A stretch of 64,000 nt of DNA from Pseudomonas extremorientalis (GTDB taxonomy: Bacteria > Pseudomonadota > Gammaproteobacteria > Pseudomonadales > Pseudomonadaceae): the NCBI RefSeq assembly GCF_001870465.1, contig NZ_MDGK01000024.1, positions 103,846 to 167,845 of the forward strand. Direction: 5' to 3'. This document shows positions 49,929-58,619 of the stretch, one piece after another. A program made the translations under genes and the position numbers. How positions within the stretch are numbered: the first letter of the stretch is position 1; each line of letters starts with the position of its first letter. The notes under the pieces were generated by a model, which did not search any database, was not told where the DNA came from, and saw only the letters and a list, made by a program, of their open reading frames with translations.

Positions 49929-52352
49929 TCAGAAAGCGTATTTGACACTGGTCATCAGGTTGCGCGGCGCTCCGTACATGCCGTGGTTGCCGGCGTAGCT
50001 GAAGTACTCGCGATCGAACAGGTTATTGACGTTGACCGAGGCGCTCAGCTTGGACGTCAGGTCATAGCGCACCAGCAAGTTGGTGATGGCGTAGCTGCCC
50101 TGGCTGAAGGTGTGCAGGTCTTCGCCGACCTTGCTCTGCCAGTTCACTCCGCCGCCCACGGTAAGCTTGTTGAACGCGCCGGGCAAACGGTAGGAAGTGA
50201 AGGTCTTCAGGCTCTGGCGCGGCAACGTCGTGACGATGCGTTTGTCGTCGGCATCGGTGCTCACCGCATAGGCATAGCCAGCGGAGGCTTGCCAGCCGTC
50301 AGCCAGTTCGCCGTTGAGCTCCAGCTCCACGCCTTCGGTGGTGGTGCCTTGCTCGTTGCGATAGGTGTTGCCGCCCGGGGTGTCGATCCAGATGGCCAGG
50401 TTGTCCTGCTCCAGCTTGAACAGCGCCAGGCTGGTGTTCAGCCGCTCGTCGAAGAAGCTGCCTTTGAGGCCGACCTCATACCCTTTGCCCTCCATCGGCG
50501 GCAGCGCCTTGTTATTGATGTCGCGCACCCAACTGGCCTGGGGATTGAAGATCTTGGTGTAGCTGGCGTAGGCCGACCAGTTGTCGGTGAGGTCATATAC
50601 CACGCCGGCGTAAGGGATGTAGACGCCAGTTTCCGATTCGTCAGTGCGGGTCGCCGTGCCGCCGTAGGGTCGATCTTCGGTCTCGCGCTTCCAGTCGATC
50701 ACCCGGCTGCCGAGGATCACGCTCAAGTCATCGGTCACTCGCAGTCGCGTGCTCAAGTAAGCAGCATATTGGCTCTCATCCACCGAGGATTTACCGGTGA
50801 CATTGAACGCGGGCTTGACCGACTGGCCATCCCAATTGAACAGGTTGTCGATGGCACCGGCCGGCGAGCCGGAATAGTCGTAATGCCAGCCGCCGTAACT
50901 CGGCACGCTTTCATTGTATTTGGACAAGGTGACGCCCGCGATCAGCTCGTGCTCACGCCCGAGCAGGTCAAAGGGGCCGGTGGCGTAGAGGTCGATGTTG
51001 TCCTGGCGCGGCGTACCGGAGAAACGCACCGGCAATTGAGTGGTACCACTGCCGTTCGCGTTGAGCGAACCGTTGACGTAGTTGAAGACTTCATCGAACT
51101 GGTTTTCAGTGTGGGTGAATTCGGCCTTGGCGCTCCAGCCGCTGTCGAACGTCTGCTCAATGGCGGTGAAAAAGCTCGTCTGCTCATGATCGTTGTAGGA
51201 CCACGCCGGCGCGGTGTTTAGCGAGCGGCTAAGGTTACTGCGCGAATCGTCGGTAAAGCGTGTGGGCAAACCGGAACGCGCCGGCGAATCGACGTCGGTG
51301 CGCAGGTAGCTGAAGCCCAGTGTCAGCAGCGTGTCTTCGCTGAGGTCGAACTCGGTGATGCCATAGAGCAGCTGCGTTTCCTGCTTGTAGCGATCGATCC
51401 AGGCGTGTTCGGTCTTGTAGTCCGCGACCAGGCGCCCGCGCACATTGCCGGTTTCGGTCAGCGGGCCGGAGACGTCCAGGCCGGTGCCATAGCGGTCCCA
51501 GGTGCCGCCTTCCGCCGTGACGCTGGCGCGCGTCTCGGTCGTCGGGCGCTTGCGAATCAAGTTGATGGTCGCCGCCGGGTTGCCCATGCCGCTGATAAGG
51601 CCGGTGGCGCCGCGTACGATTTCAACGCGGTCATACATGGCCATGCTCTGGGTGTAGTTGTCCATGCGTGTGGCGGTGGGCACGCCGTCGATTTCGAAGT
51701 TCTGGATCTGGAAGCCGCGCGAGAAATAACCGTCACTCTCCGCCCCAAGGCCATCGCGCAACACGATGATGCCGGGAGTGGCATCGAGGGTGTCACTGAG
51801 ATTGGTGAGACGTTGGTCATCCAGGCGCTGGCGGGTCATTACGGTGAGCGACTGCGGGGTTTCCCGAGGCGTCAGGTTCAGGCGCGTCGAACTGCTGGAG
51901 GACTGCGTGGTGTAAGAGCCAGTGCCCTCGGTGGTCGAGCCGGGTGCCTTGCCCGAAATGGACACGGTGCCCAGCTGCAATGCGCCATCGCTCGGGCGCC
52001 GCGCCAGTGAGTAAGTGTTGCCGCTGCCATGCACGGCTTGCAAGTTGCTGGTACTGAGCAGGATCGCCAGGCCGGTATCCAGGTCATGCCGCCCGCGCAG
52101 GCCTGGGCTGGTCTGGCCGTCGGTGAGCGCGGCCGGATAGGACAGCAGGATCTGGCTGGCCTGGCCGAACTGGTTGAGCGCCTCCGCCAGCGAACCTGGC
52201 GGGATGTCGAATTCCACTTGCGGTGCTGCGTGCACCCAGGCCGACGCCAGCAACAGCGGCGTGACCACAGTGACGCTGGCAATGCCCTGCATGACGGCAA
52301 GGGCCAATGATGTCTTCAAGCGTATGTTTTTCTTCGGTGTGTGCGGCTGCAT
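49929..52352 (-). CDS. TonB-dependent siderophore receptor with signalling domain (system 3)
   Basis: 807-residue outer-membrane receptor. The signal peptide ends near SAWVHA-APQ (about 43). The STN domain is VEFDIPPGSLAEALNQFGQASQILLSYPAALTDGQTSPGLRG. The plug has RETPQSLTVMTRQRLDDQRL, LDATPGIIVLRDG, YFSRGFQIQNFEIDGVPT and VEIVRGATGLISGMGNPAATINLIRKRP, which places it with FpvA/PupA/FhuE-type hydroxamate or pyoverdine receptors. The barrel ends SVKYAF with terminal Phe. It lies 82 bases after a fecR-like gene on the same strand. The natural siderophore is not determinable here. Confidence 0.92.
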   Translation of the reverse strand: MQPHTPKKNIRLKTSLALAVMQGIASVTVVTPLLLASAWVHAAPQVEFDIPPGSLAEALNQFGQASQILLSYPAALTDGQTSPGLRGRHDLDTGLAILLSTSNLQAVHGSGNTYSLARRPSDGALQLGTVSISGKAPGSTTEGTGSYTTQSSSSSTRLNLTPRETPQSLTVMTRQRLDDQRLTNLSDTLDATPGIIVLRDGLGAESDGYFSRGFQIQNFEIDGVPTATRMDNYTQSMAMYDRVEIVRGATGLISGMGNPAATINLIRKRPTTETRASVTAEGGTWDRYGTGLDVSGPLTETGNVRGRLVADYKTEHAWIDRYKQETQLLYGITEFDLSEDTLLTLGFSYLRTDVDSPARSGLPTRFTDDSRSNLSRSLNTAPAWSYNDHEQTSFFTAIEQTFDSGWSAKAEFTHTENQFDEVFNYVNGSLNANGSGTTQLPVRFSGTPRQDNIDLYATGPFDLLGREHELIAGVTLSKYNESVPSYGGWHYDYSGSPAGAIDNLFNWDGQSVKPAFNVTGKSSVDESQYAAYLSTRLRVTDDLSVILGSRVIDWKRETEDRPYGGTATRTDESETGVYIPYAGVVYDLTDNWSAYASYTKIFNPQASWVRDINNKALPPMEGKGYEVGLKGSFFDERLNTSLALFKLEQDNLAIWIDTPGGNTYRNEQGTTTEGVELELNGELADGWQASAGYAYAVSTDADDKRIVTTLPRQSLKTFTSYRLPGAFNKLTVGGGVNWQSKVGEDLHTFSQGSYAITNLLVRYDLTSKLSASVNVNNLFDREYFSYAGNHGMYGAPRNLMTSVKYAF

Positions 52353-52434
52353 GCCCTATTCCCCAGTGAAGGTAGTGTCTGGGGATATAAGTCTCGTGAG
52401 ATTCGCAAACGGACCACCCAAGCGCGAAATAAAT

Positions 52435-53394
52435 TCACACAAGCTTCTGGCGCGGCTTGAGGGCGACCCAGAAACGGGTGAAATGCTGCACGTCCAGCTT
52501 CAGGGTTTGCGCCAGCGCCGCGATAATCCGGTCGGTGTCGGACAGCGGATAGGTGCCGGATACGCGCAAGCCGCGCACCGCGGGATCACACGCCAGGCGC
52601 CCGCGACGGTAGCGGCTCAGCTCTTCGAGGAAGTCCTCCAGGCGCATGCCCTGAGCGACGATCATTCCACGGCTCCACGCCAGTTCACCGTCCCGTTGCG
52701 GGCGCCGGGCGAGCAAGGTGTGGGCATCAAAACTGATGAGTTCGCCCGCCTGCAGCAGCAGGCTGCGCGACGGGATCTGTGCCGACAGCGCGCCCTGGTC
52801 TGCGCCCAATTGGGTAAAGCCATCGCGCTGGCGCACACTGAAGCGACCACTGACCGCACGGGTCAGGCCTTCGGCGGTTTTCACCCACAGCGGGCGGATA
52901 TCCGTGGGGTTGGGGTCCACCAGGATTTCACCACGCAGCACATGGATCTGGCGTACATCCGCGGTGTATTTGACGTCGATGGCGGTGTCGGTATTGAGCT
53001 GCACTTGGGTGTTGTCCGCCAAACCGATGCGCCACTGCTCGCCGACGGTGGTGCTGAAGTCGCTGGTCCAGTGTTGCAGCAGCGCCGCGTCTTTGATGCT
53101 CCAAGCGGCGGTGCCTGACGCCAGCAACACGGCGAGGTGCTTGACGACCTGGCGACGTGACAACGCCGGCAACAGCGTCGCGCGGGCCAAGGCTTGATGG
53201 GTCGGTGTGCGCACATCCTGCAAACGCTGGAAAAATCGCTGGGAATTTTGCCAGGCCTGTTCATGGGCCGGGTCCTGCTCACGCCAGCGCTGCCATTCGG
53301 CGCGGGTCTGCTCGCTGACGTTCGGCACCTGCAGCTCCAGTTGCCAGTGCATCGCTTGCTCGGCGACCTCGATCGATAACGGCACCGGATTCAT
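52435..53394 (-). CDS. FecR-like anti-sigma regulator (system 3)
   Basis: 319-residue FecR family regulator. The DUF4880 segment reads EVAEQAMHWQLELQVPNVSEQTRAEWQRWREQDPAHEQAWQNSQRFF. A hydrophobic anchor lies near 85-105 (VVKHLAVLLASGTAAWSI), preceded by SRRQ. The FecR domain shows FSTTVGEQWRIGLADNTQVQLNTDTAIDV and AVSGRFSVRQRDG, and the STN-like C-terminus is LEDFLEELSRYRRGRLACD. The ATG at 53394 overlaps the sigma gene stop (ATGA). It passes the signal from the receptor at 49929 to the sigma factor at 53391. Confidence 0.91.
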   Translation of the reverse strand: MNPVPLSIEVAEQAMHWQLELQVPNVSEQTRAEWQRWREQDPAHEQAWQNSQRFFQRLQDVRTPTHQALARATLLPALSRRQVVKHLAVLLASGTAAWSIKDAALLQHWTSDFSTTVGEQWRIGLADNTQVQLNTDTAIDVKYTADVRQIHVLRGEILVDPNPTDIRPLWVKTAEGLTRAVSGRFSVRQRDGFTQLGADQGALSAQIPSRSLLLQAGELISFDAHTLLARRPQRDGELAWSRGMIVAQGMRLEDFLEELSRYRRGRLACDPAVRGLRVSGTYPLSDTDRIIAALAQTLKLDVQHFTRFWVALKPRQKLV

Positions 53395-53906
53395 GACCGC
53401 TGGCTGTCCAGCAAGATGCATTGTGCACCCGCCTTGACGATGTAGCGTTTGACCGTGGTGATGCTGGTACCGAGGCGCTCGGCGATCTCGCCGTGGCTCA
53501 GGCCATCGAGCTGCGACCACAGGAACGCCTGGCGCACGGGCAAGGCCAGGCGGCTGAGCACTTCATCGAGGGCCATCAGGGTTTCGAGGAGGATCCACTG
53601 GGTTTCGGCGTTGGGCGCGGCGTCTTCCGGCAACAGGGCCAAGGCCTGCAAGTAGGCTTTTTCGAGTTTCTGCCGACGGAAGTGGTTGGACAGCACGCTT
53701 TGCGCCACTTTCGCCAGGAAGCTGCGCGGCGCGTGGATTTCAAGGGGCTGGTTCTTCGCCAGCAGCCGCAGGAAGGTGTCCTGGGCCAGGTCGGCGGCGC
53801 TCTGCGGGCAGTTCAAGCGACGCCACAGCCATTGCTGCAACCAACGGTGTTGCTGGCGGTACAAGGTGGCCAGTTCAGTGGGGCTTACCGCAGGAGTCGA
53901 AGACAT
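53391..53906 (-). CDS. FecI-like ECF sigma factor (system 3)
   Basis: 171-residue ECF sigma factor of the iron-starvation group. Region 2 is LYRQQHRWLQQWLWRRLNCPQSAADLAQDTFLRLLAKNQ with AQSVLSNHFRRQKLEKAYLQ. Region 4 is LPVRQAFLWSQLDGLSHGEIAERLGTSITTVKRYIVKAGAQC. A near-palindromic Fur box sits about 30 bases before the ATG, the clearest in the window, so the gene should be iron-repressed. It is first in the sigma/anti-sigma/receptor operon. Confidence 0.93.
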   Translation of the reverse strand: MSSTPAVSPTELATLYRQQHRWLQQWLWRRLNCPQSAADLAQDTFLRLLAKNQPLEIHAPRSFLAKVAQSVLSNHFRRQKLEKAYLQALALLPEDAAPNAETQWILLETLMALDEVLSRLALPVRQAFLWSQLDGLSHGEIAERLGTSITTVKRYIVKAGAQCILLDSQRS

Positions 53907-53934
53907 GGAGGCCGCGCGCGAAGAATAAGGCGTA

Positions 53935-53953
53935 AATGATAACGGTTATCATA
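53935..53953. promoter_or_regulatory. Fur box before the third sigma factor gene
   Basis: The palindrome TGATAACGGTTATCA (53937-53951) inside an AT-rich flank closely fits the Fur dyad. Confidence 0.8.
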
Positions 53954-53985
53954 TTCTTCGCAGAGCTGTTACTGCAAGTTTCTGC

Positions 53986-54013
53986 TACGGGAGCCGGCTG
54001 CCCGGCTCCCGTA
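53986..54013 (-). terminator. strong hairpin after the DUF4174 gene
   Basis: A 12-bp perfect stem (TACGGGAGCCGG with CCGGCTCCCGTA) around a 4-base loop lies 5 bases past the DUF4174 stop. No U-run follows, but the strength and place suggest transcription termination. Confidence 0.6.
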
Positions 54014-54018
54014 CAGGG

Positions 54019-54606
54019 TCAGTCATCCAATGGCTGCGCTGCATGCTTGGCGGGCTTGCCAGGTTTGGCGCCAGCCTTGGCACCCTGCTTCTCCGCTGGT
54101 GCGGCAGCGGGTTCAGGCTCGGCCGGTGCAGCGGCTTCTTTCTCGGCCATCGGCATCTGGTCGATGGCGCTGAAGAATGCCTTCAGGTCGAGGGTATCCG
54201 GCGGTACGGTCTTCTCGAGTTTTTTCTCGCCGTCCTTGCCCACCAGGATCACTTTGGTGCCGCTGCCGGCGCCCAGCTTGAGGGCACGGATCAGCGCGTT
54301 GGTTTCCGGCGGGGTGAGTTTCCTGCTGTCCTTGGGGTCCTTGGCGAATTTCTCGCCTTCAGCACCGATGCTGCCGAACTTCACGGTGTAGAACACCATG
54401 CTGCGTTCTTCAAAGGACTGCTTGGTCGCAGGCTCGTCCAGCTGATTTTTGACCTTGGCCAAGGTGTCGTTGCCGGCATCAAGCTCCACCACCACCAGCG
54501 GCCGGGCCTTGCCCAAGTCCTGCTTGAGCGGGTTGATATCATCAGCAGCCAACAGCGGCCCCGTAAAAGCCATCAAGGTAGCCAGGGTCAGCGACCGGAT
54601 GAGCAT
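54019..54606 (-). CDS. DUF4174 domain-containing secreted protein
   Basis: 195-residue protein with a cleavable signal peptide (MLIRSLTLATLMAFTGPLLA-ADD). The core INPLKQDLGKARPLVVVELDAGNDTLAKVKNQL ... FEERSMVFYTVKFG and the LGAGSGTKVILVGKDGEKKLEKT stretch fit DUF4174, a periplasmic domain of unknown function. The last 45 residues are a low-complexity tail rich in Ala, Pro, Glu and Lys (EAAAPAEPEPAAAPAEKQGAKAGAKPGKPAK). The ATG at 54606 has a consensus AGGAGG; the longer frame to 54669 lacks one. Function is unknown. It shares the intergenic Fur-box region downstream but is transcribed toward it. Confidence 0.8.
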   Translation of the reverse strand: MLIRSLTLATLMAFTGPLLAADDINPLKQDLGKARPLVVVELDAGNDTLAKVKNQLDEPATKQSFEERSMVFYTVKFGSIGAEGEKFAKDPKDSRKLTPPETNALIRALKLGAGSGTKVILVGKDGEKKLEKTVPPDTLDLKAFFSAIDQMPMAEKEAAAPAEPEPAAAPAEKQGAKAGAKPGKPAKHAAQPLDD

Positions 54607-54770
54607 GCGCACCTCCTTTGAATTCCATGCAGGGTTCTTGAGTTTCATGTCTGCGACAGTCAAATTCAAGGATGATTCCTACACCACTTTAAGAAAGCGT
54701 AGGACAGGACGCCCGCCACGCAAGGGTTTGATGGCTGCGACTGTCATTGTTTCCACTGATTGCGGAAACA

Positions 54771-55403
54771 TCATGAGACCTTCCACTCCGGCCAATGCCG
54801 AGCAAATACGGGCGCGACGATGGGGTCGGCGTCCACTTGTGCCAGGCTCTGGGCAAAGCCTGGCGCCAGGCCGCTCAACGCGTCGCGTGCCTCATCCCAG
54901 CGCGACACCGCCGCCGCCATCAGGCCCAGTGCATTCGGCGTGTTGTCCGGGGCAAACAACTGGTCGGCAAACTGATCGGCGAACACCACCCAGGCCTGGT
55001 GAAGGTAGCGTCGTGTGCCGGTGACAAGCTGGGCCTGCACGGTTTCGTTGACGTTACCGAGCCAGCGTTGCGGGTAGTCGATGATGCCGATCGCCGAGTA
55101 GCAATTGGCGGCGATATACACCAGGCCGCGAATGATCTGCGCGCGGTTGCCGGCCAACAGGTGGGAGGCGGGAAACTCCAGGCCCAGGTGGATCAGGATC
55201 GCTGCGCTTTCCGTCAGCACCTGGCCGTCAGGCGTCACAAGGGTCGGCACCTGTTTGAGCGGGTTGATACGAGCCAGTTCGTCACTGCCCTCGCCCTCTG
55301 CCCAGGAAGCCGCGTCGACCCTGCGCCACGGCACCGCACAGCGCTGCAGGGCAATTTCGATCATGCAGGAGCCGGATTCGTCGATGCCGTAGAGCGTATA
55401 CAT
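54771..55403 (-). CDS. glutathione S-transferase family protein
   Basis: 210-residue two-domain GST. The N-terminal thioredoxin-like domain begins MYTLYGIDESGSCMIEIALQRCAVPWRRVDA, with the glutathione-site motif VPTLVTPDGQVLTESAAILIHLG (cis-Pro and ES pair). The C-terminal helical domain starts near residue 85. The active-site residue is probably the Ser/Cys in SGSCM. It lies 12 bases after the acetyltransferase gene on the same strand and is likely cotranscribed. Substrate unknown. Confidence 0.85.
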   Translation of the reverse strand: MYTLYGIDESGSCMIEIALQRCAVPWRRVDAASWAEGEGSDELARINPLKQVPTLVTPDGQVLTESAAILIHLGLEFPASHLLAGNRAQIIRGLVYIAANCYSAIGIIDYPQRWLGNVNETVQAQLVTGTRRYLHQAWVVFADQFADQLFAPDNTPNALGLMAAAVSRWDEARDALSGLAPGFAQSLAQVDADPIVAPVFARHWPEWKVS

Positions 55404-55415
55404 GGACCTGTCCTC

Positions 55416-55994
55416 CTAGCGTTGCAGTTTGGCCTGCAGGTTGGCTTTTACCTGCGGCCACTCCGAGTCGATGATGCTGAAACGCACCGAGTTGCGCTTG
55501 CGCCCGTCGGGCATGATGCGTTCGTGACGCACGATGCCTTCCTGCACGGCGCCGAGGCGCAGGATCGCGGCGCGGGACTTTTCGTTGAGTTCATCGGTGG
55601 TGAATTGAACACGCACACAGCCGAGTACTTCGAACGCGTAGGTCAGCAGCAACAGTTTGGCTTCAGTGTTGATGGCGCTTTTCTGGGTGGACAGCGCCAG
55701 CCAGGTGTGACCGATTTCCAGTTTGCGGTTGACCCGGTCGACCTTCCAGAACCGCGTGCTGCCGACCACCTGGCCGGTGTCGCGGCGCACCAGGGTGAAC
55801 GGGATCACGCTACCGGCATCGCGCCCGGCCAGGGCGGTGTCGATGTACTGGTCGACAGTGTCCGGGCCCGGCACGTTGGTGACCTTGAGGTTCCACAATT
55901 CGCCATCGGCGGCGGCCTCGAGCAAGGCGGCCTTGTGTGCCCGTTGCAGGGGCAGGAGTTCGACCGTGGTGCCGGTCAAGGTAAGTTCGGTCAT
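55416..55994 (-). CDS. GNAT family N-acetyltransferase (RimJ/RimL-like)
   Basis: 192-residue GNAT protein. It starts MTELTLTGTTVELLPLQRAHKAALLEAAADGELWNL, typical for the RimJ/RimL-like group. The acetyl-CoA site is around EIGHTWLALSTQKSAINTEAKLLLLTYAFEVLGCVRVQFTTDELNEKSRAAILRLGAVQEG, although the usual Q/RxxGxG/A loop is replaced by QKSAIN, as in the subgroup represented by YdaF-like enzymes. It may acetylate a protein N-terminus or small amine. It precedes the GST gene. Confidence 0.83.
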   Translation of the reverse strand: MTELTLTGTTVELLPLQRAHKAALLEAAADGELWNLKVTNVPGPDTVDQYIDTALAGRDAGSVIPFTLVRRDTGQVVGSTRFWKVDRVNRKLEIGHTWLALSTQKSAINTEAKLLLLTYAFEVLGCVRVQFTTDELNEKSRAAILRLGAVQEGIVRHERIMPDGRKRNSVRFSIIDSEWPQVKANLQAKLQR

Positions 55995-56063
55995 GGGGCT
56001 GCGCCGTCAGGGTGATCGTCAGTGACCAAGAGTGCAGGCTCGCGCACGGACGAATCAAGCGTT

Positions 56064-58421
56064 TTAAAACAGACCCATTTGCCCGCCGACCAAGGTACTG
56101 AAATCGTCATTCACGAATGGCAGGATCGCATCGGCCACCGGCTGCAATTGCCGGGTGACGTAGTGATCGTAATCGATGGGCGCTTGCCGCACCTCCATCG
56201 GCTCGGGGCCGTTGACGCTGATCACGTAGCTGATCCAGCCGCCGCGCTGGTATTGGCGCGGGCGGTTCAAGCGGTCGTTGTACTCATCGGCCAGGCGCGC
56301 GGCGCGCACATGGGGCGGCACGTTGCGTTCGTAGTCGTCCAACCGGCGGCGTAGGCGTTTGCGGTAGATCAGCAACTCATCGAGCTCGCCGCTCAGGGTG
56401 CGGCGCACGTAGTCGCGGATGTAGTCCTGGTGCGGCTGGCGATGGAAGATGCGCTGGTAGAGTTCCTGCTGGAAGCGGCGGGCCAGGGGCGACCAGTCGC
56501 TGCGCACGGTTTCCAGGCCCTTGTAGACCATGTCCTCGCTGCCATCGCTGTGCACCACCAGGCCCGCGTAGCGCTTTTTGCTGCCCTCCTCCGCGCCACG
56601 GATGGTCGGCATGAGGAAGCGCGTGAAGTGGGTTTCGTATTGCAGTTCCAGGGCGCTTTGCAGGCCGAACTCGGTGCGCAGGTGCTCGCGCCACCAGTCG
56701 TTGACGTGCTGGACCAACGCCTGGCCGATGCGGCCGGCCTCGACTTGGCTGTGGGCTTTGCCGAGCCAGACGAAGGTGGAGTCGGTGTCGCCGTAGATCA
56801 CCTCGTAGCCTTGGGCTTCGACCAACTGGCGGGTCTGGCGCATGATCTGGTGCCCGCGCATGGTGATCGACGAGGCCAGCCGTGTATCGAAGAACCGGCA
56901 ACCGCTGGAGCCAAGCACGCCATAGAAGGCGTTCATGATGATTTTCAGGGCCTGGGACAACGGCGCGTTGTGTTCGCGCTTGGCCACTTCGCGGCCTTCG
57001 GAAACTCGCGCAACGATGGACGGCAAGCAATGTCGGGTGCGGGAAAACCGCGCGCCGCGAAAGCCTTCCACCGATTCACTGTCGTCGGGGTGCTTGAGGC
57101 CTTCGACCAGGCCGACCGGATCGATCAGGAAACTGCGGATGATCGACGGGTAGAGGCTTTTGTAATCGAGCACCAACACCGATTCGTAGAGGCCGGGCCG
57201 TGAGTCCATGACGAAGCCGCCCGGACTGGCCTGGGGTGGTTTGTCGCCCAGGTTAGGCGCGACGAAGCCCTGGCGATGCATCAACGGCATGTACAAATGG
57301 GTGAACGCGGCGACGGAGCCGCCGTTGCGGTCGGCCGGCAACCCGGTGACGCTGGCGCGTTCCAGCAGGAACTTGAGCAGTTCGGTCTTGGCGAAAATCC
57401 GCGTGACCAGCTCGCAGTCCTTGAGGTTGTAGCGAGCCAGGGCGGGCTTGTCCTCGGCGAACATGCGGTTGATTTCGTCCATGCGCTGGTACGGCGTGGA
57501 GATATCCTTGCCTTCGCCGAGCAGGGTTTGCGCGACGTTTTCCAGGCTGAAGGATTCGAAACTCCATGTCGCTGAGCGCAAGGCCTCGATGCCGTCGATG
57601 ATCAACCGCCCCGCTGCCGCCGCGAAGTAATGGTTGCGGCTGCCGTGTTCGCGCCAGGCCATCGGCTCGTCGCCCCGCCCGAGCATCAGCGGCACGTTGA
57701 GGCGCTGGGCGTGTTCGTGGAGCACGCGCAGGTCGAATTGCACCAGATTCCAGCCGATGATCGCGTCGGGGTCGTGCTCGGCGAGCCATTGATTGAGGCG
57801 CTCGAGCAGTTGGGCGCGGGTGTCGCAGTAGTCGAGCTTGAAATCTACCGTGTCAGTTTTGTTCGGCGGGCCGAGCATGTACACCTGGCGTTCGCCGCAG
57901 CCTTCGAGAGCGATGGAATACAGATCGCCCTGGGCGGTGGTCTCGATGTCGAGGGACACCAGTTTCAGCGGCGGGCGGTAGTCGGGCGCGGGTTTCATCT
58001 GCGCATCGCAGAGTGCGCCGGTAGCGTCGGGGGTGCCGCCGAACCACACGGGCGCGGTGATGAAGCGCTCCATCATGTAGCGCTCGGGTGGGCGCACATC
58101 GCCCTCATAGACGTCGACGCCCGCAGCGCGCAGGCGTTTTTCCACGTCCATCGCCTGGCGGTGCTGGCGGGTGTACAGACCCAGGACCGGGCGGTGATGG
58201 AAATCGCACAACTGCAACGGGCGCAGTTCGATATCGCGCTCGCCCTTGAGCAGCCAATCCAACGGCTTGCGATGGGCTTCGGGGATGAACATCACCGAGG
58301 TCTGCACAGGTAGGCGGATAAACCTCGGACCCTGGTCGGTGGCCAGCCAGAAACTGACCTCCGTGCCCGCCGGGGTATCGCGCCAATGCCGGGTCAGGAC
58401 AAAACCCTGCTGTAAATCCAC
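56064..58421 (-). CDS. polB: DNA polymerase II
   Basis: 785-residue family B DNA polymerase used in damage tolerance and replication restart. The 3'-5' exonuclease domain has [19 protein letters not shown] (Exo I, near residue 155-172), [14 protein letters not shown] (Exo II) and [13 protein letters not shown] (Exo III). Polymerase motifs are [20 protein letters not shown] (motif A), [29 protein letters not shown] (motif B) and [13 protein letters not shown] (motif C). The C-terminus GGQMGLF is a beta-clamp binding motif. All catalytic Asp residues are present. It is monocistronic here; LexA control is likely from family knowledge, but I saw no clear SOS box. Confidence 0.95.
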   Translation of the reverse strand: MDLQQGFVLTRHWRDTPAGTEVSFWLATDQGPRFIRLPVQTSVMFIPEAHRKPLDWLLKGERDIELRPLQLCDFHHRPVLGLYTRQHRQAMDVEKRLRAAGVDVYEGDVRPPERYMMERFITAPVWFGGTPDATGALCDAQMKPAPDYRPPLKLVSLDIETTAQGDLYSIALEGCGERQVYMLGPPNKTDTVDFKLDYCDTRAQLLERLNQWLAEHDPDAIIGWNLVQFDLRVLHEHAQRLNVPLMLGRGDEPMAWREHGSRNHYFAAAAGRLIIDGIEALRSATWSFESFSLENVAQTLLGEGKDISTPYQRMDEINRMFAEDKPALARYNLKDCELVTRIFAKTELLKFLLERASVTGLPADRNGGSVAAFTHLYMPLMHRQGFVAPNLGDKPPQASPGGFVMDSRPGLYESVLVLDYKSLYPSIIRSFLIDPVGLVEGLKHPDDSESVEGFRGARFSRTRHCLPSIVARVSEGREVAKREHNAPLSQALKIIMNAFYGVLGSSGCRFFDTRLASSITMRGHQIMRQTRQLVEAQGYEVIYGDTDSTFVWLGKAHSQVEAGRIGQALVQHVNDWWREHLRTEFGLQSALELQYETHFTRFLMPTIRGAEEGSKKRYAGLVVHSDGSEDMVYKGLETVRSDWSPLARRFQQELYQRIFHRQPHQDYIRDYVRRTLSGELDELLIYRKRLRRRLDDYERNVPPHVRAARLADEYNDRLNRPRQYQRGGWISYVISVNGPEPMEVRQAPIDYDHYVTRQLQPVADAILPFVNDDFSTLVGGQMGLF

Positions 58422-58512
58422 CGTACCGCACCTCAGGAATCGCTTTCAGGGCGTGATTCTACTCGGCATCCGAGCGCGCGGACCTTAATCTCACAAAATT
58501 GTTGCACGACGT

Positions 58513-58531
58513 TAATAATAATTACTATCAT
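58513..58531. promoter_or_regulatory. Fur box before the fourth TonB receptor
   Basis: TAATAATAATTACTATCAT closely follows the Fur consensus and lies about 90 bases before the receptor ATG. Confidence 0.75.
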
Positions 58532-58619
58532 TTGCACTGGAGTTGTATCCGCGCAGTGAGGAAGCGCAACCATTGTTGCCCTTTCCCTCTCCATTGACGG
58601 TTCACCGTCAGGATCGACC

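Noticed and set aside
54740..54764. TGTTTCC...GGAAACA stem beyond the GST gene
   Set aside because: Only 7 bp with a 9-base loop and no U-run; not enough to call a terminator.
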